Origin: Eleusine coracana subsp. coracana
Lineage: Eukaryota > Streptophyta > Magnoliopsida > Poales > Poaceae
Assembly: GCA_032690845.1 (NCBI GenBank)
Contig: CM064426.1
Coordinates: forward strand, 62,472,631-62,536,630
Direction: 5' to 3'
Length of the DNA stretch: 64,000 bases
A program made the translations under genes and the position numbers. A model generated the notes under the pieces. It had not been told where the DNA came from. It searched no databases and saw nothing but the letters and a program-made list of their open reading frames with translations. This document shows positions 1 through 10,968 of this stretch, piece by piece (the stretch's first letter is position 1; every line of letters starts with the position of its first letter).

Positions 1-8
1 AGTGGCTA

Positions 9-1240
9 ATGGACTCTAGGAGTTCGCTCCACATGACCGGATATGCAAAATGGTTCTTCAGCCTCACTCCCTTGAAGTGCATGGAGTATGTGACCTTTGG
101 AGATGACAAGAGAGGGAGAGTGAAGGAAAGGGATGCAGTAAAGGTAAATGAAAAATTTACTCTCAAGGATGTTGGTTTGGTTGAGCATCGCAAGTACAAT
201 CTCCTCTCTATTTCTCGGTTGCTTGATGTTGGTTTGGAAGTGTGCTTTAAGAAAAATGCTTCTTGTGTTCTTGATTCGAATGGTTCTTTAGTTTCTAGGA
301 TTTCTAGCATTGGGAGAGTCTTTCAGGCTGACTTTGCTATTTCTCCTAGTTCTCACAAGTGCTTGTTTGCTCAATCTTCTCCTGAGCTCTAAAAATGACA
401 TAAGAGACTAGGTCACATGAGGTTTGACTTGCTGTGTCGCTTGAGTGGCCTAGGTTTGATCTGAGAATTGCCTAAGCTCAAATTTGATAAGGATTTGGTT
501 TGTGCTCCTTCTCATCATGGGAAAATGGTTGCCACTTCTCATCCACCAATTAAGTTGGTGATGATTGAACGGTCCAGAGAGTTGCTTCACAAGGACACTG
601 TTGGTCCTTCTCGGGTTCGTTCGGTGGGTGAAAAGTGGTATGTTCTTGTGATTGTTGATGACTACTCTCACCACTCTTGGGTTTACTTTCTTGAAAGCAA
701 GGATGAAGTGTTTCATCATTTTTAGATCTTAGCTTTGAGGTTGCTCAAAGAACTCCTTAGTGCATTACAACCAATCCGTAGTGATAATGGCACCAAGTTC
801 AAGAACTTCTCCTCTGATGCTTTCTCCCTTGAGCATGGTATGAAGCATCAATTTTCATCACCTCGTGTCCCTCAACAGAATGGTATGGTCAAAAGAAAGA
901 ATAGAACCTTGGTGGAAATGGCCCAGACGATGCTCGATGAGCATAGGACTCCGAGGCGGTTCTCGGCTGAGGCCATTAGCACTGCTTGCTATGTTTCCAA
1001 TCGGGTTTTCTTGCGCTCAATTCTTAATGTGACTTCCTATGAGCTACGCTTTGGGAGGAAGCCATCTGTTTCTCATTTGCGTGCCTTTGGTTGCAAGTGC
1101 TTTATTTGCAGGCGTGGCAATCGTGATTAGTTTGAGTCGAGATCTTATGATGGCATCTTTCTTGGCTACACCCTTCATGGCCATTGCTACAGAGTTTTGC
1201 ATTTGGAAACTAACACCATCATAGAGTCCTACGATGTAAC
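9..1240 (+). pseudogene. copia protease end, GAG-pre-integrase and integrase (broken)
   Basis: Positions 9-392 carry the protease tail and pre-integrase domain: DSRSSLHMTG is where DSG(S/C)xxHMTG is expected, so the catalytic-loop Gly is Arg. The pre-integrase segment HRKYNLLSISRLLDVG follows. A stop after 392 is followed by the integrase HHCC start (HKRLGH, in another frame near 400). The integrase core runs from about 468 to 1130: first Asp in LHKDTVGP, second in RSDNGTKF, and the third catalytic position in PQQNGMVKRKNRT is Lys where the family has Glu. Stops at about 463, 723 and 1129 plus a frame change break the reading. It reads on towards FLGYTLHGHCYR. No product could be active. Confidence 0.9.
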
Positions 1241-1296
1241 CTTTGATGAATCAAACTCTAGTGCAAGCCTTTGATGAATCAAACTCTAGTGCAAGC
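1241..1296 (+). repeat. 28-bp perfect tandem duplication in copia pol
   Basis: Two identical 28-base units (1241-1268 and 1269-1296), each starting CTTTGATGAATC. They lie just after integrase in the linker to RT. 28 is not a multiple of three, so the duplication shifts the pol frame; probably replication slippage in a dead copy. Confidence 0.9.
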
Positions 1297-1924
1297 AATG
1301 TGGTTGAGACTGCAGGTAGCAGGGAAATGGGGAAAAGCATTTTTGTAGAAGAGGACCGATAGGGCTTTGATGATGATAATGATAATTCACTTCATCTCTC
1401 ATCTGAGCTTGTTCCTGCTGCTTCCACCACTCTAGCAAAGGACCTAGAAGCTTCTACATCGACCTCAGCAACTGTCGAGCCATCTCCAGCTACGGTTGAG
1501 GGGGAGGTATGCTCTGAGAGAGCGGCTCCTCACCACATTCAGTGCCGACATCCACCTCAACAGATGATCGGTAATCTCTATGAGATGACAACAAGGTCAA
1601 GGTTTATACATCTCGCCTGCTTTACCAATTATCTATTTGTTTCAACCTTTGAATCCCGGGATGTTGGACACGCACTATTTGATGAACATTGGGTTAATGC
1701 CATGCATGAGGAGTTGGAGAACTTTGAGAGAAACAAAGTGTGGACCCTAGTAGAGCCTCCTGTTGGTGTCAATGTCAAAAACAAGCATGGAGAAGATGGT
1801 GAGGTTGTTAGATGCAAGGCTTGGCTTGTTGCCCAGGGTTTCAGTCAAGTGGAGGGCTTAGACTATGGGGAAACCTTTGCTCCTGTTGCACGCATAGAAG
1901 CCATTAGGATTTTGCTTTCATTTG
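1297..1924 (+). pseudogene. copia integrase-RT linker and RT N-terminus, cut by insertion
   Basis: An acidic, Ser/Thr/Ala-rich linker (about 1330-1560) leads into the RT start. From 1660 the frame reads WVNAMHEELENFERNKVW, then RCKAWLVAQGFSQVEGLDYG and ETFAPVARIEAIRILLSF, the conserved copia RT N-terminal block. The reading stops at 1924 where the gypsy-like element inserted. It resumes at 9258 with AASKDVG, allowing for one copy of the ATTTG target duplication. The linker has a stop near 1360. Confidence 0.9.
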
Positions 1925-2358
1925 TGTTGATGCTATTATCGGCCGTGGATCAGAGGGTAACCCATGATCCTTGTTTATCGGTAAAGGCATGCGCGATATC
2001 GAGAGTCAATGGACACACAAGACGTAAGGTTTAGACAGGTTCGGGCCCCCCGGAGGATAACAACCCTATGTCCTGTGTTCTGTGGTATATTATGCGGTAT
2101 GTTCTGGTGTTTATGAGAAAGCCCCTGCCCCCTCCTTATATATCCGGGGTGCAGGGTTACATGGCAAGTCTCCTAGTCGGTTACAACATGGTTTCTAACT
2201 AGGATTCTATCTCTAACTTTCTATCTCTAGTATTGACTTGTCGCCTACTCCAAGTAATAATCCAAGTAGTCATCTTCATGGGCTTTATCTTTATTGGACC
2301 CCGGCCCACTCGGCAATATATCCGAGTGGTGAGGTATCTCTGGTATATATATCCCACA
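1925..2358 (-). repeat. 3' LTR (element orientation) of the non-autonomous gypsy element
   Basis: 434 bp; on the plus strand it begins TGTTGATGCTATTATC and ends ATATCCCACA. On the minus strand GGATATATAAGG (about 2135-2146) is a good TATA box. Its partner is 8821-9252. Confidence 0.92.
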
Positions 2359-2375
2359 GTAGCCCCCGAGAGATT
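2359..2375 (-). promoter_or_regulatory. Polypurine tract of the non-autonomous gypsy element
   Basis: On the minus strand it reads CAAATCTCTCGGGGGCTAC directly before the LTR's TGTGGG. The same CTCGGGGGCT motif precedes the 3' LTR of the Tat element at 46202-46213. Confidence 0.8.
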
Positions 2376-2895
2376 TGTAAGTTAGTTGTTGATCTTCAAT
2401 TGATTGACTAATGCTTCGCCATAAATATGATTAGCTTTTTCATGCAGCAACAAACTTGTAAAGGTCTCCAAGAATCTTCAAAAAGGATTGTGCGCCAAAT
2501 AATATCCATATGCGGGAAAAAATCCACCTACTAGGTGTAGGTATAGCCCCCGACTCAGAAGGTATTTAGATCACAAAATATCTTGTGAATCAAAAATAAT
2601 AACACCATATATAAATCTGAATCTATCACTTCCTCCGAGTGGATCAACAAGAATACTTTGTATTGTAGTTCTCCAAGATATGTTCTTGCACTCTTGCCAA
2701 CTGATTCAACGTGGAATTTTTTATACTAATAAATCCGAGTGATACTTGATCAGATATATCAAGCATAGTAGTCATCAAAATATCCGGGTGATACTTGATC
2801 CAATATAGCAAGTATAAGAGCCATCAAAAATATCCAAGCAATACTTGATTAAATATATAAAATATAGCAGTCCCCGAGCGTGATTCTGAGTGAAA
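2376..2895. other. AT-rich non-coding interior of the gypsy element, left part
   Basis: No coding potential. Short degenerate repeats of the form TATCCGAGTGATACTTGATC occur near 2732, 2780 and 2832 (three diverged copies, about 50 bp apart). Confidence 0.6.
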
Positions 2896-2900
2896 AATAA

Positions 2901-4721
2901 TCAGAAACCATGTGGATATGTGCCATGGTTTGCTATATTTGTGATGAGTAATTGACTTGAGCGGATTTGGTGTTTGAGTTGAAATACGGGAATCCAGAGA
3001 TTGCATGGGTTTGCATATCATGGTTATGACTAATCGGAGTTGGTGGAGATACTGGTGATACTGCAGGAAATAGGAAATATGTTTGCTTGTCTCATGATGT
3101 GTAGGTCACTGGAGTCGACTTGGCGATCAACGGCGAGAGGATCGGGCACAAGTAGGGGACTTGGGGCCAGACGGTCGGGATGCCGGGTGAAGTCAAGGAT
3201 GATCCACACCGTACACGTGGAGAGGCAAGAAGCACGGACGGTTTCGCGGTTGAGCCTCAAAACCGTGGTGGTGATGAAGATGACGTGTTGACCAAGTCAA
3301 TGCGAACGGGATGCCGGTGCAAGTGACAAGGGGGCCCGATGGACAGGGACTAGGAGAGACTTGCTGGTGGTCAGAATCGCGGGACAAGGTGACACGCGTT
3401 GACAACGAGAAGTCACGCTTTGAGAAGCATGCAAGGCGGTTTCCCGGTTTGGGCCTCAAAACCGGTGGCGGTGGTTAGTGGTGCACGTGGCACCATCATG
3501 GAGCTTGCTTCAAGATGAAGCAAAGACGTGAAGCGTTCAATGGCATTCAGGCGATGAGGTGAAAGATGGACGGTTATGCCCCCGGTGGTAGGTGGGTGCA
3601 TTATGTAGGTCAAGGGTAGAGTGGTCATATGGACAATAGACCCTAGGCCTATATAAAGACAGGTGTGGCTAGTGGGAGAGGGGCCTCTCTTCCTATTAGA
3701 CTTGTGTTAGGACTCTATTCAAAGTGCTAGGAGAGGACTTCATGTTTTAGAGGAGAGTAGTGGGTGTGTGAGAGACATCTCTTGCTCTTTCAAATAGTGG
3801 GAGGAAGAGGGTGGCTTCCTAGCCTTGTACCTATGGATCTTGTAAGCACCTTTCTATGATATGAGAAGTATTTTCGTGCTCAAGATTTCCCTCTTCACTT
3901 GAATCCTGAAATTCCCTTTTTCCTATTTTCGGACCTATTTTCGTGGTGATTTCCGATCTCACTTTTGGACCAATTTTTGACCCGGATTTCTTAAGAAACT
4001 TGTTGCTAGGATGAGCTAGGATAATCCTCTATGGATCCTTGAATGAATTATTGGCTCTAGCACCTTCGATTTGAAGGATTTCTCAAGTTTCCCCTTTTTG
4101 GTGTTCTTGGCACAAGATCTGAATTTCATGATGATTCCTTGAGCCAATTGAGATGATCTCCTAGGATTAGGGTCGTGATGTGATGAGGATTCAATGGTCC
4201 AAAAATCGCATCATTTGGAGTTTGTTTGATTGAGTTTTGGAGAAGATTTGAGAAGATCCCGAGAGTTTTTCTGTTATGTCGGGGGTCGACCGGCACTGCC
4301 GATGACCAGGACTGGCACTGCCGATTGGTCTTGTCTGTAGGTTCCAGTGAGACTGCATCTCGCACCGACACTGCCGATAGGTGGGACCGGCACTGCCGAT
4401 GACACGCACCAGCACTGCCTATAGGCGTGACCAACACTGCCGATGCCGACTGGCACTGCCGATGGCAGGGATCGGCACTGCCGATGAGTGTTCAGTTCTG
4501 GACTGTTGAGCACTTCGTCTTCCCTCTTTGTTTCCACTGTGTTTCTTTGCTGTGATTAATCACTCCTAGGGCTAATACACCACGAGATGGTATGTGTAGT
4601 CTAGGTGATCGGTTCGGAGGTTGGCTTGAGTTGTTTTTGGAATATGGGCCAAGTTCTGTTGGAGAATTTTGATTGGCTCCCATTCACCCCCCTCCCCTCT
4701 GGTCGCCTTCTCGGTTCTTCA
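2901..4721 (+). mobile_element. Solo LTR of a SIRE/Maximus-like copia element
   Basis: An 1821-bp LTR flanked by a perfect 5-bp TSD, AATAA (2896-2900 and 4722-4726), with no internal domain. It starts TCAGAAACCATGTGG (TG decayed to TC) and ends CACCCCCCTCCCCTCTGGTCGCC...GGTTCTTCA, an ending typical of Opie/Ji-like copia LTRs. The first about 50 bases match the LTR start of the outer copia element at 21668. A TATA box (TATATAAA, 3650-3657) marks plus orientation. It arose by LTR-LTR recombination after insertion into the gypsy element, making it the innermost layer of the left nest. Confidence 0.9.
4285..4495 (+). repeat. 22-bp-period palindrome array inside the solo LTR
   Basis: Eight copies of CGGCACTGCCGAT or close variants, with CACTGCC at 4294, 4316, 4369, 4391, 4413, 4435, 4454 and 4476. 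Spacing is 22 bp except one 53-bp gap and one 19-bp step. The core CGGCA-C-TGCCG is an inverted repeat. Sequence between cores is variable, so the phase rather than the whole unit is kept. Confidence 0.85.
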
Positions 4722-4726
4722 AATAA

Positions 4727-6690
4727 CAACTCTTGCAAGGCTCTCCAATATTAAGTAAGATCATAAGTAATCAATATTGGCCGAGTGATCCAATAATATA
4801 GTTGAATTATATAACGATTTGAGACAAGAAGGTCGAGTAATCCAATAATGAAGCTGAACGATCCAATAACTCGGGATAACAAAACCGACTGATGTCAATA
4901 AACTAGCTCCAGTTGATATAGCTAATATAATCCATGAAAATAATGTATTCAATAAATAATACATTAATAAAACAAATAATGTATTCAATAAGTAATACAT
5001 ATATAAAACAAACAATGTACTCAAAAGATAATACATTGATAAAACAAACAATGTATTCAATAGGCAATACACTGATAAATCAAACAATGTATTCAATAGG
5101 TAATACATTGATAAAACAAATAATGTATTCAATATGTAATACATATATAAAATAACAATATTGATCCATTGCCAAAAATGCAATAGATGCTTGGGTTGTA
5201 TTGGGTGATTAAGTACTGTATGAACACGAGCCTAACTCTCACAACCAGTAAATATTAGGTACTTATACTACTAAACGACTTCCTTGACCTCCAACATGAA
5301 GCATGGAGACTAAGAACTCACTCGGATGAGCATGTGAGTCAAGGTAATAAGCTGCCTCAGTCCTCAACAAACGACATGAACCATGGAGACTAAGAACTCA
5401 CTCGGTCAAGCATATGCGAGTTAAGGTAATACCGAGAGTGTAATGCATCAAGATTATGCAAAAAGAAATCATCCCTAAGTTAAATAACTTACGGCCTTTA
5501 GTTAGATGAATAAAACTGAAATTATAAAAATACTTAGCTGCTTAATAGCCATTGAGTTAAAGATGAGACCCCGAGATAACAACTCAAAAGATCCGAGGGA
5601 TCAAAATTCCAGAAACCATGAGTAGTTGATCATGGCCGAGTGATCCAATGACTCGACGTTCCGTGACCGAGTGATCCAATGACTCGGCGCTCCATGACTG
5701 AGTGATATCGATGAGATAACTGTAATACAAGAAAACAAATAATGTAGTTATATGTAAAATTAATATAAAGCATTAATGAAACAACGTCTTTAATATCTAA
5801 GTCTAATGGATTTCTGTTATTCGTCTAAGGCTTATGTTTGCTTAGAGTACTGATCATTCAACCAACAGACATAAAAAATAAACAAGGTTCATTAGAAGAA
5901 CAATGTGCACGACGATTTTGACAAACGACATGAACCATAGAGCTAGACTGACCAATTTGGGTAATGGGAGTCAGACAGTCAACTAAGCAAAACAACTAAC
6001 TCCTCCTAATACCACTTATGTACTGCTAAAACTCATTCGGCCAAACATATATGAGTCAAAATCAACCAAGAAAAATTATTGATCAATATTGTCAAGGCAA
6101 AAAGATGAGTCTAAAAGAAACTCAAAACTAACACCATAAGATGAAGAACCTACGGCCTTCAAATTGAATATATATGAATAAAATAAAAAACTATAAAGTT
6201 TACTTAGCTTTGTGATAGTAGACAAATTGTAGACGAGCCATATGCAAGCCATAGACAAGCCCCGAGCATGCGGCTTGATTGTCGATACGAGTAACCCAAT
6301 CACCGTGTTGTCTTGCCGAGTGATTAATTGAGTCATCAAATAGCTAAGTTGTCGGAACATCAAAGTACTGAGTCATTGGTTGAATAGTTACATCATCGGC
6401 CGAGTGGCCAAGTCAACCGCCAAGTCTCCAACATGACCCAGAGTATGAACTCCATGTCACACATGTCCATACAAAAGAAACCATGAAACGTGATGAGATT
6501 TAAATAACCAGACCAATTGGTATAATATGTAAATAATAAAATAATATGGAAGATTAAAGATAAACAGAAAACATCCCTGATGTATACTCGATATGAATTC
6601 CTTCAATTTTGGAGCAACTTGGCAAGACAATCACGTTGATTGGTTAATCACGTGCAGTGGCACACATCGGCCGCCGCTGCACTACACGCA
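4727..6690. other. Gypsy element interior, AT-rich, no gene
   Basis: Apart from the 36-bp minisatellite nothing codes. Short phrases recur, such as CCGAGTGATCCAATGACTCG (near 5635, 5665) and ACTAAGAACTCACTCGG (near 5309, 5389), showing local duplication. Confidence 0.6.
4938..5155. repeat. 36-bp minisatellite, six copies
   Basis: About six units of 36 bp, each with AATGTATTCAATA followed by AATACATT, so each holds an internal inverted repeat. Because 36 is divisible by three, both strands stay open: a 12-residue repeat (MYSIxNTLIKQ) on plus and YYLLNTLFVLSM on minus. I do not regard either as a gene: composition is about 80% AT and there is no start context. Confidence 0.9.
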
Positions 6691-6692
6691 AC

Positions 6693-6716
6693 ATATATAT
6701 ATATATATATATATAT
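6693..6716. repeat. (AT)n microsatellite
   Basis: Twelve uninterrupted AT dinucleotides in the gypsy element interior. Confidence 0.95.
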
Positions 6717-6719
6717 TCT

Positions 6720-8800
6720 TGGGTGTATATGAAACCAGGATCGACTCTCCACAGCCTCAAGTTAAGTAACAGTGTGCTTGTGCCTTCAACCGTATAGGCA
6801 AGCTATTGTGTCGCCGAGTTGCTGACCCATCAGCCAAGTGGACAAACGGCCTCGCTATCTTGATCACCCGCCTTTTTCACAGAAACAAGCACATGAAAAA
6901 AATAAAAAGAGTGACTTCTCTCTGGCCGGAATATGACTCGGACTTGTTTCAGTTATACAAATCGACCTCGGCGAGTATGTCGACTCCTTGATCATCTTAG
7001 AAGATGAACTCGCCGACTGCAAACACGATTGGCTGGCAGCTCACGGTGCCATACGCGCACAGCGACGCAAAACACGCCACGTCCAGTAGTTAGCAATGAT
7101 AACAGAAGTCTTGCCGCCACAGAAGCCTTGTCGCGCCGTCAGCAGACTCGCTGGTGCATTCAATCAGGAGACACCCAGACTTGCCTTGGTATATAGACTC
7201 CATGCAACTCACGCATGTGTAAAAGAAACAAAACGTGATTAATATCTCCACTAATCAGATTGATTAGTTTATACTAATATACGACATCAAATCAAGTAAG
7301 AATAAAAAAGACGAGCTTCCCTTGTTTGATGATAGTAGTTCCCATTTAGCAGGGGCGAGTAGTTCTCGACAAAGGCCAGGATATTGTTCGGCCGGTGACG
7401 CCGGTCGTCTTGGCCGGTCGATCAACTTGTCCTTCCCGTGTGTCGATCTATCCTGCTGCTTGTCCCTGATTTGTATCCAGCATGGGCATGGCATCGCGAT
7501 GATGATCTTCACATCAGGACCTCTACATAGAGCCATTGTGTCATCTGATCACCGTGTCGCCGAATGATCTGTGATAGCCTGCCTGGCTTGAACCATGAAC
7601 TCGCCAACTCCCTCCTCCGAGTTGCCAATGACGAGCTGACCTTCAATCACCAAGCAGCGGATATCTTCTATACGCGTGCAAGTGTCGATGGGATAGCGGC
7701 ACGATCCATCTGACCGATCGGTTTCAGCTCTTCCTCTGCCGCGTCATTGACCTTGCTGCAAACTAGATACATTGTGTTGCCACAAAAACAGACACATGCG
7801 AAGTTGAGTACAAGTATGAGTAGACGATGATGAAGCCGTCCTCCGTGCAGCTCTCGTACATGCAAGAAAATTAATCATCCAATGAGTATTCTGCTACTCA
7901 GATTAATTAATATGTGAGATCAAATAATAAAGCAATAAGACATTGGCAGGTAAAAAGAGCATCATGTGGATAGTAAACTTCCCTTCCAGAAAGGAAAATC
8001 TGGCCGGCGACATGCATGAATGCCGCCCTGCATGGTTGTTTAGACGTTGATCACGATCTGAACCAGTAGCCAGCCATCGTGTCTCCATGTAATTATGATC
8101 CATCCATGCATGCAAGACAAAAAGAATCCAAACACATGGTGCAAAGCCATTACGTGCATATTAGCATATAAAAGAAATAAACTAACATAGAAGGAATAAC
8201 GAAAGCGACTTCCCTATGGCAAGAATTGACTCGGACTTAGCCTGTCGCACAAGTCGAACTCGGCTACTCCTTGATCATCTTGGAAGATGAACTTGCCGAC
8301 TCAAAACATGACCGAGACTCCAACTCGTAGTCGGTTCCAATTCTCAATCGGTTTTTGATCAAAGTCACGAGTCTTGCCCATATGCATTGCCACGCGCAAA
8401 TTGCTTGCCTGATGTGCGTGTCGCCACGAGGTCTGCCTGCCTGCGCCGCCGTAGGGACCTATGTGCAACCAATCAACGTGCGAAGGAGCCCATGCAAAAC
8501 GAATCATGACCAGAGATTTTGTTAATCAGATTAATGAGTGAATAAAGAATAAAATAATGCAAACACAATAAAAAAGGAGAGAAATCCTCCTGATGGGAAT
8601 GTGAAAGAAAGTTTGCGTGAAGGCAAGTATTCGACTCGGCGAATATGTCAATCTCGGCTGCACGGATTAACTCATCGACTTTTCTTGTGCGTGAGCAAAA
8701 CAACGCGCTGTCTCCCCAGATGACGGTGGATCGCTCCTAACAAAGATTCATCTTTTTCCAAAATCTTGCCATCAAACTCGACAAGCCGATCATCGCGCTT
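6720..8800. other. Diverged repeated modules next to the gypsy primer-binding site
   Basis: This is where gag would be expected on the minus strand, but no gag is readable. The plus strand repeats a module in order: a GACTCGG...TCGGCGAGT.. segment, CTCCTTGATCATCTTxGAAGATGAAC (6988 and 8268), a TAATCAGATTxAT stretch (7253, 7894, 8522) and an A-rich spacer before ACTTCCCT or GCTTCCCT (7313, 7977, 8207). Copies are about 600 bp apart and strongly diverged. It looks like an amplified non-coding unit; I cannot name its source. Confidence 0.45.
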
Positions 8801-8820
8801 CCCCTTCCTGGCGCGCCAAC
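8801..8820 (-). promoter_or_regulatory. Primer-binding site of the non-autonomous gypsy element
   Basis: On the minus strand, directly after the LTR: GTTGGCGCGCCAGGAAGGGG. This is identical to the stretch following the 5' LTR of the Tat element at 35797-35816. The identity ties the two families to the same tRNA primer. Confidence 0.85.
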
Positions 8821-9252
8821 TGTCAATGCTATTATTGGCAGTGGATCATAGGGCAACCCATGATCCTTGTTTATCGTAAAGGCATGCGCGATATCGAGAG
8901 TCGATGGACACACAAGATGCAAGGTTTAGACAGGTTCGGGCCTCCCGAAGGATAACAACCCTACGTCCTGAGTTCTGTGGTGTATTATGCGGTATGTTCT
9001 GGTGTTTATGAGAGAGTCCCTACCCCTCCTTAAATATCCGGGGGGTAGGGTTACATGGCAAGTCTCCTAGTAGGTTACAACATGATTTCCGACTAGGATT
9101 CTATCTCTAACTTTCTATCTCTAGTATTGACTTATCGCCTACTCCAAGTAATAATCTGAGTAGTTATCTTCATGGGCTTTATCTTTATTGGACCCTGGCC
9201 CACTCGACAATATATCCGAGTGGTGAGGTATCCCTGGTATATATATCCCATA
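8821..9252 (-). repeat. 5' LTR (element orientation) of the non-autonomous gypsy element
   Basis: 432 bp, matching 1925-2358 end to end. The outer terminus has decayed from CCCACA to CCCATA on the plus strand. The TATA box (about 9027-9035) reads TATTTAA where the other LTR has TATATAA, so this promoter copy is probably weakened. Confidence 0.92.
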
Positions 9253-9257
9253 ATTTG

Positions 9258-10480
9258 CTGCCTCTAAGGACGTAGGATGTCAAGAGTGCTTTCCTAAATG
9301 GTTTCATAGAGGAAGAGGTTTATGTGAGACAACCACCTAGCTTTGCGCATCATAATTACCCAAACCGTGTGTACAAGCTTTAGAAGGCTTTCTACGGGCT
9401 AAAGCAAGCACCTTGGGCATAGTATGCTAGGCTTAAGACCTTCTTGCTAGAGTGTGGGTATGTCATAGGGTGTGTTGACAAAATCTTGTTCACTCTAAAG
9501 CATATCAATGACTTTCTAATGGTTCAGATATACGTAGATGATGTCATCTTTGGTGGTTCCTCTCATGTTCTTGTGTCCAGATTTTAGGAAGCCATGGAAA
9601 GTGAATTTTAGATATCGATGCTGAGCGAGATGAACTTATTTCTTGAACTTCAAATTAAGCAGTGCAAGCAAGGTACTTTCATACATCAAGCCAAGTACAC
9701 GAAGAACCTCTTGAAGAAGTTCGACATGGTCAATGTGAAGTCATTGTCTACACCAATGTCCACTACAACGGCACTTGATCCAGATGAAGACTATGAAGCG
9801 GTGGACCAAAGGGAGTACAGGAGCATGATCAGCTCTATCTTGTACCTGATGGTGACAAGGACCAACATACACTTTGCAGTGTGTCTTTGTGCTTGCTTTC
9901 AAGCCTCCCCGAGGATGACTCATCGCAAGGTTGTTAAGCGTATCTTCAGCTATCTCAAATACACCCTTGAGTTTGGTCTTTGGTACTCTACATCTTCATC
10001 TCTTGATCTCATTGGGTATTCGGATGTGGACTTTGCTGGGTGTAGAATTGACAGGTAGAGCACTTTTGGGACTTGCCATTTTTTGGGTACTTCTTTGATT
10101 TGTTGGTCTTCTCACAAGCAATCTAGTGTAGCCCAATCCACAACTGAAGCTGAGTATGTTGTTATCGCAAGTTGCTGTTCCCAAATCCTATGGATTGTTT
10201 CCACCATGAGAGACTATGGATTAACTTTAAGAGTGTTCCACTCATGTGTGATAACTTCAGCGCCATATGCTTAGCCAAAAACCCAATATAACATGGTATG
10301 GTCAAACACATTAATGAGCGATTTCACTTCCCGAGAGACAATGTTGAAAAGGGAGATGTTAAGCTCAAATACATCAACACCAAAAATCAACTAACTAATA
10401 TCCTTACCAAGCCCCTATATGCTTCATGATTCGCTTTTCTTCGGACGGAGCTTTGTGTTTGTCATCTTTATGGCATCATT
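9258..10480 (+). pseudogene. copia RT C-terminal half and RNase H (broken)
   Basis: Continues the RT cut at 1924. Visible blocks: AFLNGFIEEEVYVRQPPSF (shifted frame after 9280), YGLKQAPWA, IYVDDVIFGG (catalytic YVDD kept, about 9530), FLELQIKQCKQGTFIHQAKY, YRSMISSILYLMVTRTNI, RNase H GYSDVDFAG (about 10015) and STTEAEYV (about 10143), then HINERFHFPRDNV and KPLYAS, the usual pol end. Stops near 9382, 9420, 9585, 9610 and 10056 and frame changes make it non-functional. Pol ends at the GGGGGAG tract near 10480. Confidence 0.9.
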
Positions 10481-10968
10481 TAAGGGGGAGTTGGTGTTCT
10501 CTTGTATATATGTATCTTACCTTTTACGCATTGCATCTCATATGTAATATATGCATTGGTAGATGAGCTTTGATTTCTATGCTTCCTTGCATTTTTCATG
10601 GCTATGATTGAGCTTGAGCTAAGTTGTGTGGATGTGATAGTAATCTCTCATGCTTAGATTTGCTAGATGGCATGTTATAGACTCATTTGAGCAACTTTCG
10701 AATCTTAAAGGTAAACTTGGCTATTGTGAAGCTTATGAACTAATCTTGCTAAAAATTACTTACCATGTGTATAATTTCTTTTATCCTTGTTGAGACTTGT
10801 GTTGAGGCTAGTATAGAGGATGTCTTGCCCATGGCACCTTGTGTTTGGGAAATGTGGCTTTGCAAATGTTTAGCTCATGATGGAACATTGTGGGAATGTT
10901 TGTTCCTTTTTCCACAAAGGCATGCTCATCTTTATGCTTTTGATTTGGAAATAAGTTGATTGTGCTTC
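10481..10968 (+). other. Spacer after copia pol, left part
   Basis: Non-coding T-rich sequence starting with TTAAGGGGGAGTTGG. It continues at 20755 across the Athila-type insertion; the GCTTC target duplicate is at 10964-10968. Confidence 0.75.

Larger units (their letters stand above)
1925..9252 (-). mobile_element. Non-autonomous Ty3/gypsy-type LTR element (Tat-related), nested in copia RT
   Basis: Bounded by two 432-434-bp LTRs in direct orientation and a perfect 5-bp TSD, ATTTG (1920-1924 and 9253-9257). It lies on the minus strand: the primer-binding site is next to the right LTR and the purine tract next to the left one. On the minus strand the LTR starts TGTGGGATATAT and ends CAACA. 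No gag, protease, RT or integrase is readable in the 6.4-kb interior, even after removing the solo copia LTR at 2901-4721. The PBS and the transcribed part of the LTR match the Tat element at 35416, so an autonomous relative probably mobilised it. By hand count the LTRs differ at about 35 of 432 sites, so it is an old insertion. Confidence 0.9.

Noticed and set aside
4761..5183. Minus-strand repeat protein over the 36-bp minisatellite, or a CRISPR-like array
   Set aside because: Openness follows from a unit length divisible by three; units are contiguous without unique spacers, and the genome is a plant.
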